DNA of 64,000 nucleotides from Nonomuraea zeae (lineage in GTDB: Bacteria; Actinomycetota; Actinomycetes; Streptosporangiales; Streptosporangiaceae), in the NCBI RefSeq assembly GCF_005889725.1, contig NZ_VCKX01000011.1, forward strand, positions 31,936 to 95,935. The letters run 5' to 3'. The notes below the pieces were generated by a model. That model was not told the DNA's origin. It was given only the letters and a program-made list of their open reading frames with translations, and did no database searches. A program made the position numbers and the translations under genes. Positions 59,852 through 64,000 of this stretch are shown piece after piece (the stretch's first letter is position 1; each line of letters opens with the position of its first letter).

Positions 59852-60895
59852 TCAGGCGACGCCGGTGTCGTTCTCGATGACCGTGAACCGATCCGCAGCC
59901 AGCCCCACGGTGGTGCCGGTGGGCAGGGGGCGACGGTGCTCGAAGGCCAGCAGTTCCCCACCGGGCAGCTCGGCGACCGACTCCCTGACGCTGCCCTGGA
60001 AGCTGCTGCGGACGACCTTGCCGGTGAACTGGGCGGTGCCGTTCTCGACGATCCGCAGGTCCTCGGGGCGCAAGGCGACGTACACGTCGGAGCCGGCGGC
60101 GCCGAGCGGCCGCCCGAAGTCCACCTTGTCACCGCCCGCGAGCGCGAGCGCGCCCGCGTCGGCGATCCGGCCGCGGAGCAGCGTGACGCTTCCGACGAAC
60201 GACGCCACGAACGTGGTCTCCGGCCGCTCGTAGACGTCCTCGGGCGTGCCGATCTGCTCGATGCGGCCGCCGTTCATGACCGCGACCAGGTCGGAGATCT
60301 CCAGCGCCTCGTCCTGGTCGTGGGTGACGTAGACGGCGGTGATGCCGGTCTCCTGCTGGATGCGGCGGATCTCCCTGCGCATCTCGACGCGGAGCTTGGC
60401 GTCGAGGTTCGACAGGGGCTCGTCCATCAGGAGCACGTCCGGCTCCAGGGCGAGCGCCCTGGCCAGGGCCACGCGCTGCTGCTGGCCGCCGGAGAGCTGG
60501 CCAGGCCGGTGCCGGTCCCGGCCGGTGAGCCCGACCATCTCCAGGCCGGCGGCGACCTTCTCCGCGACGGTCTCCTTGGGCAGCTTGCGCAGGCGCAGGC
60601 CGTACGCGACGTTCTCGGCGACCGTCATGTGCGGCCAGAGCGCGTAGCTCTGGAAGACGAACCCGATGCGGCGCTTCCACACGGGCACCTTCGCGATGTC
60701 GACCTCGCCGAAGTGCACGCCGCCCGCGTCGGCGCTCTCGAACCCGGCGATGATGCGCAGCAGCGTGGTCTTGCCGCAGCCGGACGCGCCCAGCAGCGTG
60801 GCCAGCCGCCCGGACGGCACGCGCAGGTCGACCGACTCGAGCGCGGTGGTCTCCCCGAACGTCTTGGAGACCCCTCGAATGCTGATGTCCATCAT
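59852..60895 (-). CDS. ABC transporter ATP-binding protein (Fbp/Phn/Pot type)
   Basis: The product has 347 residues: Walker A LLGASGCGKTTLLRIIAG, Q-loop GFVFQSYALWPHMTVAENVA, signature LSGGQQQRVALARALALEPD, Walker B VLLMDEPLSNLDAKL, and VYVTHDQDEALEI. A C-terminal TOBE-like domain (~275-347) follows, as in iron, putrescine and 2-aminoethylphosphonate ATPases. It is the last gene of the importer operon, 10 bases after the permease. Confidence 0.9.
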   Translation of the reverse strand: MMDISIRGVSKTFGETTALESVDLRVPSGRLATLLGASGCGKTTLLRIIAGFESADAGGVHFGEVDIAKVPVWKRRIGFVFQSYALWPHMTVAENVAYGLRLRKLPKETVAEKVAAGLEMVGLTGRDRHRPGQLSGGQQQRVALARALALEPDVLLMDEPLSNLDAKLRVEMRREIRRIQQETGITAVYVTHDQDEALEISDLVAVMNGGRIEQIGTPEDVYERPETTFVASFVGSVTLLRGRIADAGALALAGGDKVDFGRPLGAAGSDVYVALRPEDLRIVENGTAQFTGKVVRSSFQGSVRESVAELPGGELLAFEHRRPLPTGTTVGLAADRFTVIENDTGVA

Positions 60896-60905
60896 GAGCT
60901 CCGGA

Positions 60906-62612
60906 TCACAGGGAGACCGTCTTGTAGCGACGGCGCAGCAGGTAAAGAGGGACGTAGACCGAGACCAGCAGCACCGTCGTCATGGCGGAGGCGACGCCGA
61001 ACGGGCTGCCCGGCTGCATCGCGTTGGTGAAGATGACCACGGTCATGGTCACCCACGGCACCGCGTACAACATGACGGTGGCCGACAGCTCGGTGATCAT
61101 CTGCAGGAACCCGACGGTGCCGCCCGAGATGACGGCGGGCCTGATGATCGGCACGACGATGTCGCGGAAGCTGCGCCTCGGCGGCGCGCCCACGCTCATC
61201 GCGGCCTCCTCCAGCGACGGGTGGACCTGCCCGAGCGCGGTCTCGATCGACTTCATCACGTACGGCAGGCGCCTGATGAAGTACGCCACCACGATGATCA
61301 GCGCGGTGCCGGTGAGGATGACCGGCAGGTGGTTGAAGGCCAGGATGAACCCGATCGCGAAGACCGTCCCCGGCAGGATGTACGGCACCATGACGAGGTT
61401 GTTCAGCAGCGGCCCGGAGATCAGGAACCGCTTGCGCGCCACGATGTAGGCCACGACGACGCCGAGCACGAGCGCGATCAGGCAGGCGATGCCGGCGAAG
61501 ACGAAGCTCAGCACGATCGGCTGCAGCGACTCCTCGAACAGCCGCCGGTAGTTCTCCAGCGTCGGCTCCCACTGCAGGATGCCCGACTGCCAGCGCAGGA
61601 AGCTGGTGAGCAGGACCACGAGGTGTGGCACGAAGCCGAGCAGCAGCGCAGTCCAGATCCCGGTGAGCACCAGCGCCTTCGGGCCGCGGCGCAGCTCGCG
61701 CAGCGGCTGGTCCCTGTTGCCCGTCACGGCGAACGACCGCCGGGCCACGATCCTGCGCTGGGCCAGCAGCGCCAGCCCGGAGACGAGCACCATCATGATG
61801 CTGGCCGTGGCCGCAACGCCCGGGCTGGCCGCGACCTCCGACATGAAGTTCTGGTACACCACGACCGGCAGCATCTGGTAGCCGCCGCCGATCAGCATGG
61901 GCGTGCCGAAGTCGGCGAAGATGCGCATCGCGGCCAGGTAGCAGCCGGTCGCGACGGCAGGCACGGCCAGCGGCAACGTCACCTTCGCGTGGGTGCGCCA
62001 CGGCGTCGACCCGACGGACGCGGCGGCCTCCTCCAGCGCCGGGTCCACCGCCCGGAAGGCGTCGTACACCATGAGGAAGATCAGCGCGAACGTGAACCAC
62101 ACGCCGACCCAGATGATGCCGCCGACGCCGAGAATCGAGTCGAACGGCAGCGGCAGGCCCAGCTCCCTGGCGGCCTTGGTGATGATGCCGCCGCTGCCCA
62201 GCAGCAGCAGCCACGCGTACGCGCCGAGGAACGGCGGCGAGGTGGTGGCCATCGTGAGCATGGTGAGGATGCCCTGCCGGCCGGGGATGCGGTAACGCGC
62301 CATGACGAACGCGAGCGGCACCGCCACCACGGCCGCCCCCGCGCCCACGGCCAGGCTGACGACCACGCTGTGCAGGAGCGGCCGGGTGAATCGTGCGTCG
62401 GTGACGAACGCGCCGAACCTGGCGAGCGTGAACTCGCCCGAGTCGCCGGTGAACGCCGCCCTGACGATCCACAGCTGCGGGTAGACGATGAAGATCACCA
62501 GGATGAGGAGCGCGAGCAGCCCGGCCAGCCGCCAAGGGTCGCGCCAGCTGGTCCGGGGACGCCGGCGCGACCGGGCCGGCCCCGTCCTCTGAGCCGCGGT
62601 CTGAGCCGTCAT
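60906..62612 (-). CDS. ABC transporter permease, duplicated FbpB/PhnU-type
   Basis: From ATG 62612 the product has 568 residues with about 12 membrane segments in two halves, each with an importer EAA-type loop (EEAAASVGSTPWRTHAKVTL; EEAAMSVGAPPRRSFRDIVV). This is the fused-permease layout of FbpB/ThiP-like importers for iron, thiamine or phosphonate. The start overlaps the binding-protein stop by one base. Confidence 0.88.
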   Translation of the reverse strand: MTAQTAAQRTGPARSRRRPRTSWRDPWRLAGLLALLILVIFIVYPQLWIVRAAFTGDSGEFTLARFGAFVTDARFTRPLLHSVVVSLAVGAGAAVVAVPLAFVMARYRIPGRQGILTMLTMATTSPPFLGAYAWLLLLGSGGIITKAARELGLPLPFDSILGVGGIIWVGVWFTFALIFLMVYDAFRAVDPALEEAAASVGSTPWRTHAKVTLPLAVPAVATGCYLAAMRIFADFGTPMLIGGGYQMLPVVVYQNFMSEVAASPGVAATASIMMVLVSGLALLAQRRIVARRSFAVTGNRDQPLRELRRGPKALVLTGIWTALLLGFVPHLVVLLTSFLRWQSGILQWEPTLENYRRLFEESLQPIVLSFVFAGIACLIALVLGVVVAYIVARKRFLISGPLLNNLVMVPYILPGTVFAIGFILAFNHLPVILTGTALIIVVAYFIRRLPYVMKSIETALGQVHPSLEEAAMSVGAPPRRSFRDIVVPIIRPAVISGGTVGFLQMITELSATVMLYAVPWVTMTVVIFTNAMQPGSPFGVASAMTTVLLVSVYVPLYLLRRRYKTVSL

Positions 62613-63622
62613 CAGCCTGCGCTCTTCACCGCGTCGTCGAACTTGGCGAGGATCTCGTCCTTCTTCTCCGACGCCCACTTCTCGTCGATGTCGGCCCGCT
62701 TGAGCTGCTCGACCGGCGGCAGCCCCTTGGGCGCGGACACGTCGTTACGCGACGAGCGGCGCTGCACCTGGTCCACCATGATCTGCTGGGCCTCCTTCGA
62801 CATGAGGAAGTCCACGAACGTCTTGGCGGCCGCCTCGTGCGTGGCGCCCTTGATGACGCCCGCGGACCCGGTCTGGCTGGACACGCCGTCCTCCGGGTAG
62901 ATCAGCTTGATCTTCGCGCCGGCGGTGAGCCACTTCGCGCCCAGGTCCTCGTTGATGAACGAGGTGCCGACCTCGCCGTCCTTGACCATGTTGAACATCG
63001 CGGTCGAGCCGTCGAGCAGGCGGGCGTTCTTGACGAACCGGTTGACGTACTCCCAGTCGTGGAGCGTGACCATGGTGGTGAGCAGGCTGTAGGAGGTGCC
63101 CGACGACTTGGGCGTGGCGAAGGCGACTTCACCGCCCGGATAGCCGGGCTTGGCCAGGTCCTCGAATGTCTTGGGATGCTTGGCCGCGTCGGGGAACTTG
63201 TCGGTGTTCACGGCGATCGCCTGGAAGAGCAGGTCGGTGGCGTGCCAGATGTGGTTCGGGTCCTTGGCCACGGTGGCGGCGTCGTTCGGCAGCTCGACGG
63301 GGGCGAGGAGGTCGGCGTTGGCGGAGTACAGCTCCGACGAGCCGCCCCAGATCACGTCACCCAGCGGGCGGTCCTTCTCGGCCCGTACTCTGGCGAACGC
63401 CTCCCCGGTTCCCGGCAGGCCGATCTTGTTGACCTTGATCTCCGGGTGCTTGGCCTTGAACTCGCTGAGGATCGGATCCGTCACCTCGGGACCGCTCACC
63501 GAGTAGACCGTTACCGTGTTGTCGTCGTTCTGGCCTGCGGTGGCGTTGTTGGTCAACACGCCCGAGCAGCCTGTGAGGGCCAGCGCGAGCAGGCCGGCAC
63601 CCAGCGTGGTGGCATACCGCAT
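62612..63622 (-). CDS. ABC transporter substrate-binding lipoprotein (FbpA/PhnS-like)
   Basis: The product has 336 residues with lipoprotein signal RYATTLGAGLLALALTGC (lipobox LTGC). The mature part matches small class-II binding proteins for iron(III), phosphonate or putrescine (VTVYSVSGPEVTDPILSEFK, GDVIWGGSSELYSAN, YPGGEVAFATPKSSGTSYSL). An iron ligand Tyr pair is not evident. With a PHP phosphoesterase gene next upstream, an organophosphorus ligand is more likely than iron, but that is inference. Confidence 0.88.
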   Translation of the reverse strand: MRYATTLGAGLLALALTGCSGVLTNNATAGQNDDNTVTVYSVSGPEVTDPILSEFKAKHPEIKVNKIGLPGTGEAFARVRAEKDRPLGDVIWGGSSELYSANADLLAPVELPNDAATVAKDPNHIWHATDLLFQAIAVNTDKFPDAAKHPKTFEDLAKPGYPGGEVAFATPKSSGTSYSLLTTMVTLHDWEYVNRFVKNARLLDGSTAMFNMVKDGEVGTSFINEDLGAKWLTAGAKIKLIYPEDGVSSQTGSAGVIKGATHEAAAKTFVDFLMSKEAQQIMVDQVQRRSSRNDVSAPKGLPPVEQLKRADIDEKWASEKKDEILAKFDDAVKSAG

Positions 63623-63647
63623 GAACTTCTCCTGACACGTGGGGGAT

Positions 63648-63981
63648 TCAAGAGCCGGGGCGCACCCACACCGGGTTGCCCGCGGCCCGCAGGGAGTCGT
63701 GGTTCCTGAGCGAGCTCGCCCAGAACTGGGGGTCGTTCCTGCCCGGGTCGGCGTGGATCTCCGCCCGGTAGTACCCGGGCGTGGCGATCCGGTCCTCGAC
63801 GGTGATGCGCTGCCACTCTCCCGGCCGGTCGGCGGCCGGGACGACGTTGATCAGCAGGCCGTCGCGCAGGACGAACACGACGACCGGGCCGTCCGCGCAC
63901 ACGTCCACCTCGACCTGGACCCGCCCGCCGGGGGCCGCCGCGGTCGCGCCCATGGGGACGCCGTTGACGTGCATGTCCATG
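63648..63981 (-). CDS. PHP/CehA-type metallophosphoesterase, C-terminal end (5' part outside the window)
   Basis: About 111 residues are present. They form the beta-rich C-terminal domain (VVFVLRDGLLINVV, ITVEDRIATPGYYRAEIHAD) ending in LRAAGNPVWVRPGS, as in CehA/McbA-type PHP phosphoesterases, where the same NPI/VYV-type ending follows the metal-binding barrel. The catalytic part is beyond the window. The apparent N-terminal residues MCISDS come from adapter-like bases and are not real. It is in line with the importer genes, 25 bases upstream of the binding protein, so likely the first or an earlier gene of that operon. Confidence 0.55.
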
Positions 63982-64000
63982 CTGTCACTTATACACATCT
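63982..64000. other. Sequencing-adapter relic (Tn5/Nextera mosaic end)
   Basis: The last 19 bases, CTGTCACTTATACACATCT, match the Tn5 mosaic end CTGTCTCTTATACACATCT at 18 of 19 positions. They are A/T-rich against a GC-rich flank and lie exactly at the end of the sequence, which is what untrimmed Nextera adapter produces at a contig end. They should not be read as genomic DNA. Confidence 0.8.

Overview
The window is very GC-rich, uses GTG/TTG starts often, and encodes ECF and SigE-family sigma factors, ROK and LacI regulators, a Ser/Thr kinase with a DUF4328 tail, and many carbohydrate ABC importers. This points to a soil actinomycete, most likely of the Streptosporangiaceae type (Nonomuraea/Streptosporangium-like). 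The assignment is inferred from gene content only. Position 1 lies inside a transposase. The last 19 bases match the Tn5/Nextera mosaic end with one mismatch, so the window probably ends at a contig end with adapter left in it.

Layout. 1-1145: transposase end plus remnants of a MazG-like gene and a PAF-acetylhydrolase-like gene. 1146-3827: Pit-type phosphate transporter, its DUF47 partner and a ROK regulator. 3900-8914: plus-strand operon of a Gfo/Idh/MocA oxidoreductase, a sugar ABC importer and a Tat-exported EEP phosphodiesterase. 8926-11810: insertion scar with a broken GDSL hydrolase, an IS256 remnant and a frameshifted IS3 element. 11917-17262: membrane Ser/Thr kinase, isochorismatase-family hydrolase, a stand-alone NTF2-like protein and an ECF sigma factor with an NTF2-like tail. 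17696-24059: LysR, an EamA transporter fused to a GntR/FCD regulator, a BacA/Rv1819c-like importer, and a SigE-family sigma factor coupled to a membrane-anchored NMT1/SsuA-like protein. 24118-29170: TetR-ABC-2 operon, a tiny secreted protein behind a 31-bp perfect palindrome, and an aldehyde dehydrogenase.

29421-40967: eight tightly packed minus-strand genes (GH36 alpha-galactosidase, sugar ABC importer, PhoD, secreted GH27 alpha-galactosidase, GH20 hexosaminidase, tyrosine phosphatase) divergent from a ROK regulator. The combination suggests scavenging of a galactosylated, hexosaminylated and phosphate-containing glycan. 41070-46269: NB-ARC/TPR protein, serine beta-lactamase-like hydrolase, a solitary group II intron domain V-VI remnant, and a secreted LamG/FG-GAP protein. 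46413-55326: LacI-controlled locus with an ABC importer, two sulfatases, an unknown secreted protein and a tachylectin-like protein, closed by a strong terminator.

55558-59837: a two-gene module of unknown function. The first protein has two N-terminal membrane segments, a NACHT-like P-loop NTPase and a degenerate FGE-sulfatase (SUMF1-like) domain. The second, translationally coupled, ends in a DUF6166-like motif. This is the best candidate for an undescribed (possibly anti-phage) system. 59852-64000: Fbp/Phn-type ABC importer and the 3' end of a PHP-type phosphoesterase.

Phosphorus and glycan acquisition recur through the window: Pit, EEP, PhoD, the phosphatase, the PHP enzyme, three sugar importers and one Fbp/Phn importer.
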